A DNA stretch of 64,000 bases. Origin: Oscillospiraceae bacterium (GTDB lineage Bacteria > Bacillota > Clostridia > Oscillospirales > Acutalibacteraceae). The notes under the pieces are model-generated. The model did no database searches, was not told where the DNA came from, and saw only the letters and a program-made list of their open reading frames with translations. The position numbers were made by a program, and so were the translations under genes. Below, piece by piece: positions 16,222 to 24,197 of the stretch. Location of the stretch: positions 183,154-247,153 of the forward strand of contig CAJTCU010000004.1 in NCBI GenBank assembly GCA_910574935.1, written 5' to 3'. Positions within the stretch are counted from its first letter, which is position 1, and each line of letters opens with the position of its first letter.

Positions 16222-17670
16222 TTAGAACCGGAAGTCCCGGCGGTTGGAGTTCTTAATATCCTGGATATGCTCCTCCGCGATCTGCCGTACCTTGTCCTTG
16301 GGAATGCGCTTGAGCTCCTCTTCCACCATCTTGTAGCCCACCTCTTTGGTCTGGGGGCTGGCGTAGTCCTCCAAATACTCGCTAAGGGTCATCAGGGCGT
16401 TGGGGTGGCAGCAGTTAAGGATCTGCCCGTTTTTGCAAAGGCTCATAAAGCGGTCGCCGGTGCGGCCCTCTCGGTAGCAGGCAGTGCAGAAGGAGGGAAT
16501 GTGGCCATTCTCCATGAGCCAGCACACCACCTGGTCCAAAGTACGCTGGTCAGAGACGTCAAACTGCTCGGTGTCATGGGGGCGCTCCTCCTGGGTATAG
16601 CCCCCCACCGAGGTGCGGGACCCGCCGCTGACCTGAGAGATGCCCAGCCGCAGCAGCTTGCTGCGCACAGCCTCGGTCTCCCGGGTAGAAATAATCATGC
16701 CGGTATAGGGCACCGCCAGACGGATACAGGCGGTGATCTTAGCAAAGGTCTCATCGTCTATTCCATTATCGAACTGAGTGGGGTCTATGTCGTCCGCCTT
16801 CTTCAGCCGTGGCACACTAATCGTGTGGGGGCCCACACCGTGGACCGCTTCTAAATGCTCGGCGTGCATAATCAGCCCGGCAAACTCATATTTATACAGC
16901 TCCAGGCCAAAGAGCACCCCCAGGCCCACGTCGTCAATGCCGCCCTCCATAGCCCGGTCCATCGCCTCGGTGTGGTAGTCATAGTTGTGTTTGGGTCCGG
17001 TGGGATGCAGCTGCTCGTAGCTCTTTTTGTGGTAGGTCTCCTGGAAGAGTATATAGGTGCCAATACCCGCGTCTTTCAGCTTGCGGTAGTTTTCCACTGT
17101 AGTGGCCGCAATGTTCACGTTCACCCGGCGGATGTCGCCGTTCTTGTGGTGGACGCTGTAGATGGTCTTAATGGACTCAAGAATATACTCAATGGGATTA
17201 TTCACCGGGTCCTCGCCTGCCTCTATGGCCAGCCGCTTGTGGCCCATGTCCTGTAAAGCGATGACCTCGGCTTTCACTTCTTCCTGGCTCAGCTTTTTCC
17301 GGGGAATATGTTTGTTAATGGCATGATACGGGCAGTAGGTGCAGCCGTTTACGCAATAGTTGGAAAGATACAGCGGCGCAAAGATTACAATGCGGTTGCC
17401 ATAGAAAGCCAGTTTGATCTCCTCGGCAATTTCATACATCCGCTCCACCTTTTCCGGAATCTCGCAGGCCAACAGTACCGAGGCCTCCCGGTGGGTCAGA
17501 CCAGAGCACACGCAGCCGGCGGCTGTCTTTTGGGGCCGGGCCTTTTCCAAGATCTGGTCAATAAGCTCCACGTTGTTCTTGTTCTGCTCAGCATAGGCTA
17601 AAGTCTCGCGGATCTCCTCGTCATTGATAAATTCCTCCGCGTGCAGGGATTTCGGGTCATACTTTGCCAT
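16222..17670 (-). CDS. hydG: [FeFe] hydrogenase H-cluster radical SAM maturase HydG
   Basis: HydG cleaves tyrosine to give the CO and CN- ligands of the H-cluster. The 482-residue protein has the radical-SAM CX3CX2C motif (C106, C110, C113 in YCVNGCTYCPYH) and the C-terminal second-cluster region (CTACYREGRTGD, followed by LNCC) typical of HydG and related to ThiH. Length is normal. It lies downstream of hydE, separated from the nucleotidyltransferase-like gene by a gap containing a MITE, and upstream of EamA-Zn ribbon-Nudix-hydF. Confidence 0.97.
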   Translation of the reverse strand: MAKYDPKSLHAEEFINDEEIRETLAYAEQNKNNVELIDQILEKARPQKTAAGCVCSGLTHREASVLLACEIPEKVERMYEIAEEIKLAFYGNRIVIFAPLYLSNYCVNGCTYCPYHAINKHIPRKKLSQEEVKAEVIALQDMGHKRLAIEAGEDPVNNPIEYILESIKTIYSVHHKNGDIRRVNVNIAATTVENYRKLKDAGIGTYILFQETYHKKSYEQLHPTGPKHNYDYHTEAMDRAMEGGIDDVGLGVLFGLELYKYEFAGLIMHAEHLEAVHGVGPHTISVPRLKKADDIDPTQFDNGIDDETFAKITACIRLAVPYTGMIISTRETEAVRSKLLRLGISQVSGGSRTSVGGYTQEERPHDTEQFDVSDQRTLDQVVCWLMENGHIPSFCTACYREGRTGDRFMSLCKNGQILNCCHPNALMTLSEYLEDYASPQTKEVGYKMVEEELKRIPKDKVRQIAEEHIQDIKNSNRRDFRF

Positions 17671-17743
17671 GATAAATTCTTCCTTTCTTTGGGGCAGATT
17701 TCTCTTTGCCTCAGATTCTTTTGCTATGACGCAGTTTGTAGAT

Positions 17744-17908
17744 TAGGGCTTGTTTGAAAAATCGAAAACGCCGTCTTTTTACCCAGAAGCAGCCATCCTC
17801 TGCGTCGAAAATCCTCGTAATACGCAAGTATTCCTTGCGGTTTTCTCCTTGAAGCTGACCGCTTCTGGTCAAAAATCCGTCATTTCCTCTATTTTCAAAC
17901 AAGCCCTA
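17744..17908. mobile_element. 165-bp TA-flanked MITE, copy 1
   Basis: The element begins TAGGGCTTGTTTGAAAA and ends with its inverse (TTTTCAAACAAGCCCTA), with TA at both ends as in Tc1/mariner-IS630 targets. A second copy at 36240-36404 in opposite orientation has the same 165-bp length and differs at a single base by my comparison. It encodes no transposase; short open frames on both strands are by-products of the inverted structure. It sits in the hydrogenase maturation operon, between the nucleotidyltransferase-like gene and hydG, and may affect readthrough. Confidence 0.9.
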
Positions 17909-17951
17909 AAAATAAAATATAGAAACCGGCATATATAAACCAGACGTTTTT

Positions 17952-18491
17952 CTACGCGCTGTGTCCATATTTCTCTAAAAAGCCAGAAATATCTCCTATA
18001 CCGTCCTCCAGTACCGCCCTGTACACGTCCATTGAATGGAACTGATCCACAGCATACAGCTCCCGGGCGATAAGCTCCTGTTTCAGGCGGACGATCCGCT
18101 CCTTTTGGGCCGCTGTGGCTCTGGCTGCCATACCGTCGCAGAGGGCCTTTGCCTTTTCGATGGTTTCCCGGTCAAAGAACCATAGGTCAAAGTTCCAGCG
18201 CTCCCCGTCAATCATAGCCTCAAAACCCTGGAACCACACGACTTTCCCCTCATCATTCACCTCCTCCTTCGCCTCGTACCAGAGGGGATGAAAGGTTTCC
18301 AGAATATAGGCGGTCAGCTGGTAAAGCTTTTCCAGGGACATGCCGTTATTTTCAACATCAATGTCAATATCATTCCAGGCCATCATGTCCATGCGGCAGC
18401 TGCCAATGACGCACGGAGTTCCATAAGCTTCTAGATGCTTTAGCAGACCAGAGCCTCCCAGGATACGCTCCGCTTTTTCTTTCCTTGTCAC
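17952..18491 (-). CDS. Nucleotidyltransferase-like protein in the hyd operon
   Basis: The 179-residue product has GS at residues 30-31 followed by DIDID at 41-45, the pattern of the polymerase-beta-type nucleotidyltransferase superfamily (GS, then DxD), with a later acidic NFDLWFF. No exact family can be named. Its ATG overlaps the hydE stop by four bases (ATGA), implying coupled translation, so a link to hydrogenase maturation or its regulation is conceivable but unproven. Confidence 0.75.
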   Translation of the reverse strand: MTRKEKAERILGGSGLLKHLEAYGTPCVIGSCRMDMMAWNDIDIDVENNGMSLEKLYQLTAYILETFHPLWYEAKEEVNDEGKVVWFQGFEAMIDGERWNFDLWFFDRETIEKAKALCDGMAARATAAQKERIVRLKQELIARELYAVDQFHSMDVYRAVLEDGIGDISGFLEKYGHSA

Positions 18492-19549
18492 AGGCTTGCC
18501 TCCTTTTTCACGTCCCCCCGGTCCGTCACCACCTGATAACCGATCCGTGCCATGCTCTCTTTCAGCATAGCCAGACCCTGGGCGGCCTCGGCCCCTGTGT
18601 TCAGCTTATTGTTGTAGAGTTCATACTTGCTCCGTACGTTCTCTGGAGAGAGATTGGGCATCACCACGTTGGCCCCGGCTAAAATCCCCTTTTCCCTGCC
18701 CTGCGGATGAATGGTGCCCAGGGCCGTGGTGGCGGGCAGCAGTACCGGAGGATGAATCAAACGGATGATGGACAGCAGATAGCAAGTTAGTTCCAGCGTA
18801 CCAGCAGGGTGGTCCCCAAAAGGCGTGTCTTTATGGGGGATGAAGGGGCCTATGCCACACATGTCGGGCTTAAACTCCTCAATGAATTTTAGATCCAGCG
18901 CCAGGGTCTGGCTAGTCTGCCCCGGCGAGCCTACCATGAGCCCACAACCCGTCTGAAAGCCGATTTCCCTTAGGTCCCGGAGGCAGCGCATCCGGTTGTC
19001 AAAGGACATCTCCGGTGGGTGCAGCTGGCCGTAGTGGCCCCGGTCGGCGGTCTCATGGCGCAGCAGGTAGCGGTCGGCCCCGGCATCAAAAAGCCTCTGG
19101 TAGCTTGCCCGGCTGCGCTCTCCCATAGAGACGGTTACCGCGCAGTCCGGGTGGCGCTTCTTGATTCCACCAATTATGCCACACAGCACCTCATCGGTAA
19201 AATGCGGGTCCTCCCCCCCTTGCAGCACAAAGGTGCGAAAGCCCAGACGGTAGCCCTCCTCCGCACAACCAAAAATCTCTTCCGCGCCAAGCCGGTAGCG
19301 GTCACAGGCAGCGTTATCCCGGCGAATGCCACAGTAGAAACAGTTGTTTTTACAGATATTGCTGATCTCCACCAGCCCACGCACGTAGACCGCGCTTCCA
19401 TAGATCTTCTGCCGTACCGCCACGGCCTTTTCCGAAAGCAGCGCGGCTATGGAGGGCGAAAGCGACTCTACCAGGGTCTGGTATTCTTCCAAGGAAAGGC
19501 GATGCCCCTGGGCCAGGGAGTCAACCAACGCAGCAGCCGGCTCACTCAC
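18488..19549 (-). CDS. hydE: [FeFe] hydrogenase H-cluster radical SAM maturase HydE
   Basis: HydE is the radical SAM enzyme that contributes to assembly of the 2Fe subcluster and its bridging dithiomethylamine. The 353-residue product has CX3CX2C (C66, C70, C73 in ICKNNCFYCGIR), then GGEDPHFTD and a TIM-barrel body similar to BioB/HydE, closing with GYQVVTDRGD. It overlaps the regulator gene by eight bases upstream and the nucleotidyltransferase-like gene by four downstream. HydE, HydF and HydG are all present in this cluster, so the maturation set is complete. Confidence 0.97.
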   Translation of the reverse strand: MSEPAAALVDSLAQGHRLSLEEYQTLVESLSPSIAALLSEKAVAVRQKIYGSAVYVRGLVEISNICKNNCFYCGIRRDNAACDRYRLGAEEIFGCAEEGYRLGFRTFVLQGGEDPHFTDEVLCGIIGGIKKRHPDCAVTVSMGERSRASYQRLFDAGADRYLLRHETADRGHYGQLHPPEMSFDNRMRCLRDLREIGFQTGCGLMVGSPGQTSQTLALDLKFIEEFKPDMCGIGPFIPHKDTPFGDHPAGTLELTCYLLSIIRLIHPPVLLPATTALGTIHPQGREKGILAGANVVMPNLSPENVRSKYELYNNKLNTGAEAAQGLAMLKESMARIGYQVVTDRGDVKKEASL

Positions 19550-19799
19550 GACCAGGCACCCCCGAAAGGGCGGTTTTTACGCTAATGCCCGGCAGGTTTC
19601 CAATCTTCCCCGCCATGGTAGAAATAGTGTCTTGGGGGGCGTCCAGAGCGATACTGATAATATTAATATTTCTGGCCCGGTAGGGAATCCCCATTCTGCC
19701 GATAATATATTCGCCGTACTCGTGCAGCAGGGCGTTTAGCTTGTCTACCGTCTGGCTATCCTCAACAATAATACTCATAACCGCAACTTTTGTCTCCAT
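19542..19799 (-). CDS. TM1266-type iron-only hydrogenase system regulator
   Basis: This 85-residue protein (METKVAVMSIIVEDSQTV... SVKTALSG) has the ACT-like fold pattern of the TM1266 family, annotated as putative iron-only hydrogenase system regulator because it recurs with hydE, hydF and hydG. It is the first gene after the promoter and structured leader, with AGGAGG six to seven bases before its ATG. Sensing of a small ligand is plausible but not shown. Confidence 0.85.
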   Translation of the reverse strand: METKVAVMSIIVEDSQTVDKLNALLHEYGEYIIGRMGIPYRARNINIISIALDAPQDTISTMAGKIGNLPGISVKTALSGVPGRE

Positions 19800-19921
19800 A
19801 AAATATTCCTCCTATAAAAATTTAGAAGCGCCGTACCCAATGAAAGATACGGCGCAGCAATGCCACAAAAAGCCGTACCTTTCACGCAGGCGCTGGCCTT
19901 AGTGTCAGGCATGGAAAACCT
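19800..19921 (-). promoter_or_regulatory. Structured 5' leader with competing hairpins (candidate attenuator or riboswitch)
   Basis: On the minus strand, GAAAGGTACGGC (19883-19872) can pair with GCCGTATCTTTC (19853-19842) over 12 bp. GCGCCGTA (19855-19848) can instead pair with TACGGCGC (19835-19828), an 8-bp stem followed by TTCTAAATTTTT. The two stems share 19848-19853, so they exclude each other. The leader ends with AGGAGG. I do not recognise a known riboswitch class. Confidence 0.6.
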
Positions 19922-19928
19922 ATAAAAA

Positions 19929-19957
19929 ATTATACCCTCTAGAAGGGATATTGTCAA
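19929..19957 (-). promoter_or_regulatory. Promoter of the hydrogenase maturation operon
   Basis: Minus-strand TTGACA (19957-19952), 17-bp spacer, TATAAT (19934-19929), a full consensus match. The spacer carries a partial dyad, CCCT-TCTAG-AGGG, that could be an operator. Confidence 0.9.
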
Positions 19958-19967
19958 GACTTTTGCT

Positions 19968-19996
19968 AGAACTTGTTTGAAACATCGAAAACGCCC
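19968..19996. repeat. Degenerate end of the 165-bp MITE family
   Basis: CTTGTTTGAAACATCGAAAACGCC at 19972-19995 region matches the left end of the MITE at 17746-17770 with about one mismatch in 23 bases. No matching right end is visible, so it is a remnant or a relative. It lies just upstream of the hydrogenase maturation promoter, between it and the SLOG gene. Confidence 0.6.
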
Positions 19997-20046
19997 GACT
20001 AAGGAATTTTTCCTACACTGTTGGGCACAGCCCCCCCGTATGGCTG

Positions 20047-20559
20047 CTACCGCATTTCCTCCGCCCCACTTTGATTTACCAGATAAATCAGCCGCACCCC
20101 CGCTTTCATCGCGTATTTCACGGTATATACCGTGCCGCCCCGGCCCCTCTTAGTGGTCAGGTAACATATACAGCGGCTACTGTTATCCACCATATACCGG
20201 TTCCGCCGCAGCAGGCAATCTTCCTCATAAAAATCACTTAAATAAATTGCCTCGTCCGCAGTACGCAGCAGCCCCTGATAGGTGGATATATTCTGCGGCG
20301 GCCAGCCGGCCTCCTGCCCCGGATAGGGCAAAGCCAGCACCAGCCGGAAAGGGTACGCGCCCTTATCCCGCATACGCACTACCTCCTGTGCCGCCATGGT
20401 ATCAAATCCCAGGGCTCCCCCCGCAATGAACGTATCAACCCCCTCTTGATACAGCTCTGTCATCCTTTCCCGCAGCTGGCGGCGAATCCAAAGCCCCTCC
20501 AACTCCGGAACCCGCCTGTGGCCGGTAAAGCAGCAGCACTTCTCTCGAATCAGTTTCAT
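20047..20559 (-). CDS. SLOG-family (DUF1273, YpsA-like) protein
   Basis: The 170-residue product begins MKLIREKCCCFTGHRRVPE and has GGALGFDTMAAQEV, the Rossmann-like nucleotide-binding pattern of YpsA/DUF1273 in the SLOG superfamily. Members are thought to bind nucleotides or nucleotide-derived ligands; YpsA has been tied to cell division in some Firmicutes. No partner gene is linked; it stands alone between spmB and the hydrogenase maturation operon. Confidence 0.85.
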   Translation of the reverse strand: MKLIREKCCCFTGHRRVPELEGLWIRRQLRERMTELYQEGVDTFIAGGALGFDTMAAQEVVRMRDKGAYPFRLVLALPYPGQEAGWPPQNISTYQGLLRTADEAIYLSDFYEEDCLLRRNRYMVDNSSRCICYLTTKRGRGGTVYTVKYAMKAGVRLIYLVNQSGAEEMR

Positions 20560-20611
20560 GTTCTCCCCCCCATTCTATCCAGGGGAATCATAACACAAAA
20601 CGGAAGGAATG

Positions 20612-21136
20612 TCAAAATGCGCCAAAAAAATTCACGGTCAAAACCGAGAGCACCACAGCCACCATATCCCCCAATAAAGCGGCCGGTACTGTATAACGCA
20701 GCTTTTTGCACTGGCAGGCTCCAAAATATACTGTAATAGCATAAAAGGTCGTCTCGGTGGAGGAGGCCAGCACAGAGGCAACGCGCCCCGTCTGGCTGTC
20801 TGGGCCAAACCGTTGGAGAAGGGAAAGGGTATAGGCCGAGGCCCCGCTGCCGGAAACAGGCCGCAAAACCGCCAGCGGCGCAATCTCCGGAGAGATACCC
20901 GCCGCTTTTGCCAAAGGTTCCGCCACACCACAAAGCAGATCCAGCAGGCCAGAGGCCCGCACCATATTTACGGCCACAATTAAGCCGATCAAGGTGGGCA
21001 AAATACGCAGCGAGGTGCCGATTCCCTCTTTTGCGCCGGTCAAAAAGGCGTCGAACACCTCCACCCCCCGGAAAAAGCCGAACATCAAAATAATTCCCAA
21101 AATTACCGGCAGCGCCGCCGCGCCTATCGCTTCCAT
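20612..21136 (-). CDS. spmB: Spore maturation protein B
   Basis: SpmB, with SpmA, is a membrane protein needed for spore core dehydration in Bacillus. The 174-residue product has four or five hydrophobic helices, with the motifs LAVLRPVSGSGAS and STETTFYAITVYFG of the nucleoside-recognition/Gate domain family. The ATG at 21136 is chosen from context, since upstream residues are Gly-rich and unlike the family; it overlaps the spmA end by 13 bases. Its presence is evidence for sporulation ability. Confidence 0.92.
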   Translation of the reverse strand: MEAIGAAALPVILGIILMFGFFRGVEVFDAFLTGAKEGIGTSLRILPTLIGLIVAVNMVRASGLLDLLCGVAEPLAKAAGISPEIAPLAVLRPVSGSGASAYTLSLLQRFGPDSQTGRVASVLASSTETTFYAITVYFGACQCKKLRYTVPAALLGDMVAVVLSVLTVNFFGAF

Positions 21137-21723
21137 CCGCCCACCTCCTTTCCCCACCGGGCCTCCGCTATTTTGCAGAACGCTACCGCCGCCCCCAGAG
21201 AAGCCAAGGACGTGACCCATATTTCCGGCAAAATGCCAAAGGGCGCGGCACTGCCGCAGGAGGCCCGCATAGCCGCCATATTGATGGGCAGAATTTGCAG
21301 GGAAGCTGTGTTGATCACTACAAAGAGGATCATCCCCCGGGTGGGCAGCGCATCCGGGCTCCGCTCCGCCATTGCCTTCATCGCCGAAAGCCCCAAGGGC
21401 GTGGCGGCATTGCCCAGGCCCAGTAGGTTGGCCGAAAGGTTCATGCAGATCTTTCCCTTTAGCTCCGGGTCATCCTTATAATCGGGAAACAACCGGTCAA
21501 TGATCGGGGAAAAACCTTTTGCCAGCAGTTGGGTTAGGCCGCTTTCCTCCGCAATGCGCAAAAAGCCCAGCCAGGCACACAGGCTGCCCAGCAGAAAGAT
21601 GGAGAGCTCCACCGCGTCGGAAGCTCCTTCCATAACAGCAGAGGAGAGCTCCCCCAGCCTTCCATTTACCGCCGCGCACACCACACTAAGCGCGATCATG
21701 CCGAACCAGATAGAATTGATCAT
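21124..21723 (-). CDS. spmA: Spore maturation protein A
   Basis: SpmA is the partner of SpmB in spore core dehydration. The 199-residue membrane protein starts MINSIWFGMIALSVVCAAVNGR and includes NLLGLGNAATPLGLSAMKAM, a Gate-domain signature. AAGGAGG lies five to six bases before the ATG at 21723; the longer open frame upstream is non-conserved. It is translated ahead of spmB with a short overlap. The gene lies divergent from pepV. Confidence 0.93.
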   Translation of the reverse strand: MINSIWFGMIALSVVCAAVNGRLGELSSAVMEGASDAVELSIFLLGSLCAWLGFLRIAEESGLTQLLAKGFSPIIDRLFPDYKDDPELKGKICMNLSANLLGLGNAATPLGLSAMKAMAERSPDALPTRGMILFVVINTASLQILPINMAAMRASCGSAAPFGILPEIWVTSLASLGAAVAFCKIAEARWGKEVGGWKR

Positions 21724-21799
21724 GGGAACCTCCTTAAAGGGCCAGGGGCGTCTGCTACCCAAATCCGTGAAACTAGAAAGTACTCCGCCAAAATTCCTA

Positions 21800-21828
21800 T
21801 TGACTTTGCGGCAAAAAAAGCTTATGGT
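21800..21828 (+). promoter_or_regulatory. Promoter of pepV
   Basis: Plus-strand TTGACT (21800-21805), 17-bp spacer, TATGGT (21823-21828), about 38 bases before the pepV ATG, which itself follows GAAAGGA. Confidence 0.65.
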
Positions 21829-21865
21829 ATTCCATGTACATCATAAAGAAGAAAGGACAACGTAT

Positions 21866-23242
21866 ATGTTTGGAGAAAAAATTCTGAATTATTGGGACGA
21901 CATTCTCAACGACCTGGGAAAAATGGTGGCCATTCCTTCCGTAGCCGTGCCCTCGAAAACCGGCCTGCCCTTTGGCGAGCCCTGCGCCAAGGCCCTTGAT
22001 ACTGTGGTGGAAATGGCCAGAGGCTATGGGCTTACCGCGAAAAATGTGGATTACTACGCTGCTCACGCCGAGTACGGCCAGGGCCAGGGCAATGCCGTGG
22101 TGATGGCCCACCTGGACGTGGTGCCTGCCGGAGAAGGCTGGAGCACCGACCCCTTTACCATGGTGATCAAGGATGGAAAAGCCTATGGCCGCGGCGTAAC
22201 CGACAACAAAGGCGCGGCCATTGTGGCTCTGCACTGTCTGCGGGCCCTAAAAGACGCTGGGGTAAAGGGTAACCGCAAGCTGCGGGTGATTTTTGGCTCA
22301 GGCGAAGAGGTGGGCATGGCGGACATGGGCCACTATTTTTCAAAGGAGCAGCTGCCCGATATGGGCTTTACGCCGGACTCCTCCTACGGCATCTGCCACT
22401 GCGAAAAGGGAATTATCAACCTGCGCGTAGAAGGCGCCAACGACTCCCCGCTGATTAAGTCCTTTTCCGCTGGAACCGTGGCCAACGCCGTACCCGCCAA
22501 AGCCCAGTGCCAAATTGTCTGCACAGAGGAAGAACTGACCGGGCTGAAAAACGCTGCCGCAGACCATGAGGCTCTATTTGAGTTCACCCGCACGGCGGAC
22601 GGGGCCTCTATTCTGGCCAAAGGGCGGGCCGCCCATGCCTCTACCCCCGCCGCCGGCTTAAACGCCGCCTCCTGTTTAGTGGACCTGCTGGCAAAAGCTT
22701 TCGGTGTGGAGCGCTTGGGTAGCTTCTTCCGGTTTGTGCAGGAAAAGATCGGCCTCTGTTCAGACGGAAGCAAGATAGGGGTTGCCCTTCGGGACGAGCC
22801 CAGCGGCCCGCTGACCTTTAATCTCGGGTTGCTTAGCGCCGGCAAAGACCAGTGCAGCCTAACTGTGGACATCCGTTATCCCGCCACCAAAGACGGCGGC
22901 CAGATCTCTGGGACAATCGAAAAAGCCGCCCAGCAGGCTGGACTAAGCTATACCCTGCTCTCTGACGCGAAGCCCTTGTATCTGCCAAAAGAGAGCCCCC
23001 TGATTACCCTGTTGTCTGGGGCCTACCGGGACATTGCCGGGGAAGAATGTAGTATCTTCTCCATGGGCGGCGGCACCTACGCCCGAGAAATGCATGGCCG
23101 GGGCGTGGCCTTTGGCCCGGAGTTTGCCGACGACGAACCCAGCCATATTCATGACGTAAACGAGCAGCTGGATCTGCGCCGGTTTAAGCTTCACGCCCAA
23201 ATTTGCCTGGAGGCCATGTATCGTATGTTTACGGCAGAGTAA
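21866..23242 (+). CDS. pepV: M20-family dipeptidase (PepV/Sapep type)
   Basis: PepV hydrolyses dipeptides with two zinc ions. The 458-residue product shows the M20 metal ligands in order: AHLDVVPAG (H), GVTDNKGA (D), GSGEEVGM (catalytic and ligand Glu), FTPDSSYG (D), and a C-terminal HDVNEQL (H). The frame is open 122 codons upstream on the plus strand, but those residues are the complement of spmA; the ATG at 21866 after GAAAGGACAACGTAT gives the normal length. It ends at a bidirectional terminator facing murR. Confidence 0.94.
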   Translation: MFGEKILNYWDDILNDLGKMVAIPSVAVPSKTGLPFGEPCAKALDTVVEMARGYGLTAKNVDYYAAHAEYGQGQGNAVVMAHLDVVPAGEGWSTDPFTMVIKDGKAYGRGVTDNKGAAIVALHCLRALKDAGVKGNRKLRVIFGSGEEVGMADMGHYFSKEQLPDMGFTPDSSYGICHCEKGIINLRVEGANDSPLIKSFSAGTVANAVPAKAQCQIVCTEEELTGLKNAAADHEALFEFTRTADGASILAKGRAAHASTPAAGLNAASCLVDLLAKAFGVERLGSFFRFVQEKIGLCSDGSKIGVALRDEPSGPLTFNLGLLSAGKDQCSLTVDIRYPATKDGGQISGTIEKAAQQAGLSYTLLSDAKPLYLPKESPLITLLSGAYRDIAGEECSIFSMGGGTYAREMHGRGVAFGPEFADDEPSHIHDVNEQLDLRRFKLHAQICLEAMYRMFTAE

Positions 23243-23288
23243 GGGACCGCTGTGTCCAATTTATATGCTGTACGCCGGACAGTATATG

Positions 23289-23328
23289 CAAAAAAGCCCA
23301 GGGGAAGCGGTTTCCCTTGGGCTTTTTT
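23289..23328. terminator. Bidirectional terminator between pepV and murR
   Basis: AAAAAAGCCCAGGGGAA and TTTCCCTTGGGCTTTTTT form a long stem around GCGG, with A-runs and T-runs on both sides, serving the convergent pepV and murR genes. Confidence 0.92.
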
Positions 23329-23339
23329 CTTATGTTTTT

Positions 23340-24194
23340 TTACCGCACGGCCCGCACCACACGCCGGGTGCGTTCCAGGTATGGAATGGTCTCCTGGTAG
23401 TGGCGGCTGACCACACAGGAAAAAAGAATATCGATCATGGTCATTTGGGCAATACGAGAGCTCATGGCTCCGCTGCGGATGGCCATTTCTGGGGCGCTAA
23501 GCCCAAAGTGCACGTCCGCGTATTCTGCCAGGCTCACCCGGCCATAGCGGGTAATGGCAATGAGAAACGCCCCATTCCGCTTGGCCAGCTGGGCGGCTTG
23601 CAGCACCTCCCGGGTCTCCCCCGACCAGGACAAGGCAACAGCCACATCCGCCGGAGTCAGGGAGGCCGCGGAAGAAAGCTGCAAATGGGGGTCTGAATAA
23701 GCCGTTACCCGTTTATTAATGCGCATAAACTTCTGTTGGGCGTCCTGGGCTACCAGGTTAGAGGCCGCGATGGCGTACAGATCTACCCGCTGGGCGTGGA
23801 ACAGCTTGTCCGCCGTCATTTCCACCAGATCCGGCTCCATCAGGGACAAAGTTTCTTCTATGGCCTGAATATTATGGTGGCATACCTTCTTAATAACGTT
23901 CTCCGCCCGGTCTCCCTCCCGTATATCCGTATAGCGGCTCTTTTCCACATTGGCGTTTTGGGCAATGGCCAGCTCGGTAACCAATTGGATGGAAAAATCC
24001 CGGTACCCCTTGCAGCCCAGCTTTTTGCAAAACCGCACGACCGCTGCTTGGCTAGAACCGCTTCTCCCCGCTAGTTCCTCCACCGAAATCCCTACCATGC
24101 TGTCTAAGTTTTCCAAAACATACTTAGCTACCTTCCGTTCAGAGACCGGAAGGTCTTCTAAAACTTGGTTCATTTTCAATACTACTCCTGCCAC
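23340..24194 (-). CDS. murR: MurR/RpiR-family transcriptional regulator
   Basis: A 284-residue regulator with an N-terminal HTH_6 domain (RSGSSQAAVVRFCKKLGCKGYRDFSIQL around residues 44-71) and a C-terminal SIS domain (about 120-260) that binds sugar phosphates. With murQ and a kinase just upstream, it is most likely the MurNAc-6-phosphate-responsive repressor of this operon. It is the third gene, four bases after the kinase stop. The palindrome TGAAA-N5-TTTCA about 170 bases upstream of the murQ -35 could be its site. Confidence 0.85.
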   Translation of the reverse strand: MAGVVLKMNQVLEDLPVSERKVAKYVLENLDSMVGISVEELAGRSGSSQAAVVRFCKKLGCKGYRDFSIQLVTELAIAQNANVEKSRYTDIREGDRAENVIKKVCHHNIQAIEETLSLMEPDLVEMTADKLFHAQRVDLYAIAASNLVAQDAQQKFMRINKRVTAYSDPHLQLSSAASLTPADVAVALSWSGETREVLQAAQLAKRNGAFLIAITRYGRVSLAEYADVHFGLSAPEMAIRSGAMSSRIAQMTMIDILFSCVVSRHYQETIPYLERTRRVVRAVR

Positions 24195-24197
24195 ACA

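Noticed and set aside
17711..17938. Open frames of about 60 codons on both strands of the MITE, repeated at 36246-36452
   Set aside because: They arise from the conserved non-coding element; the two copies run on into different flanking residues and lack ribosome sites.
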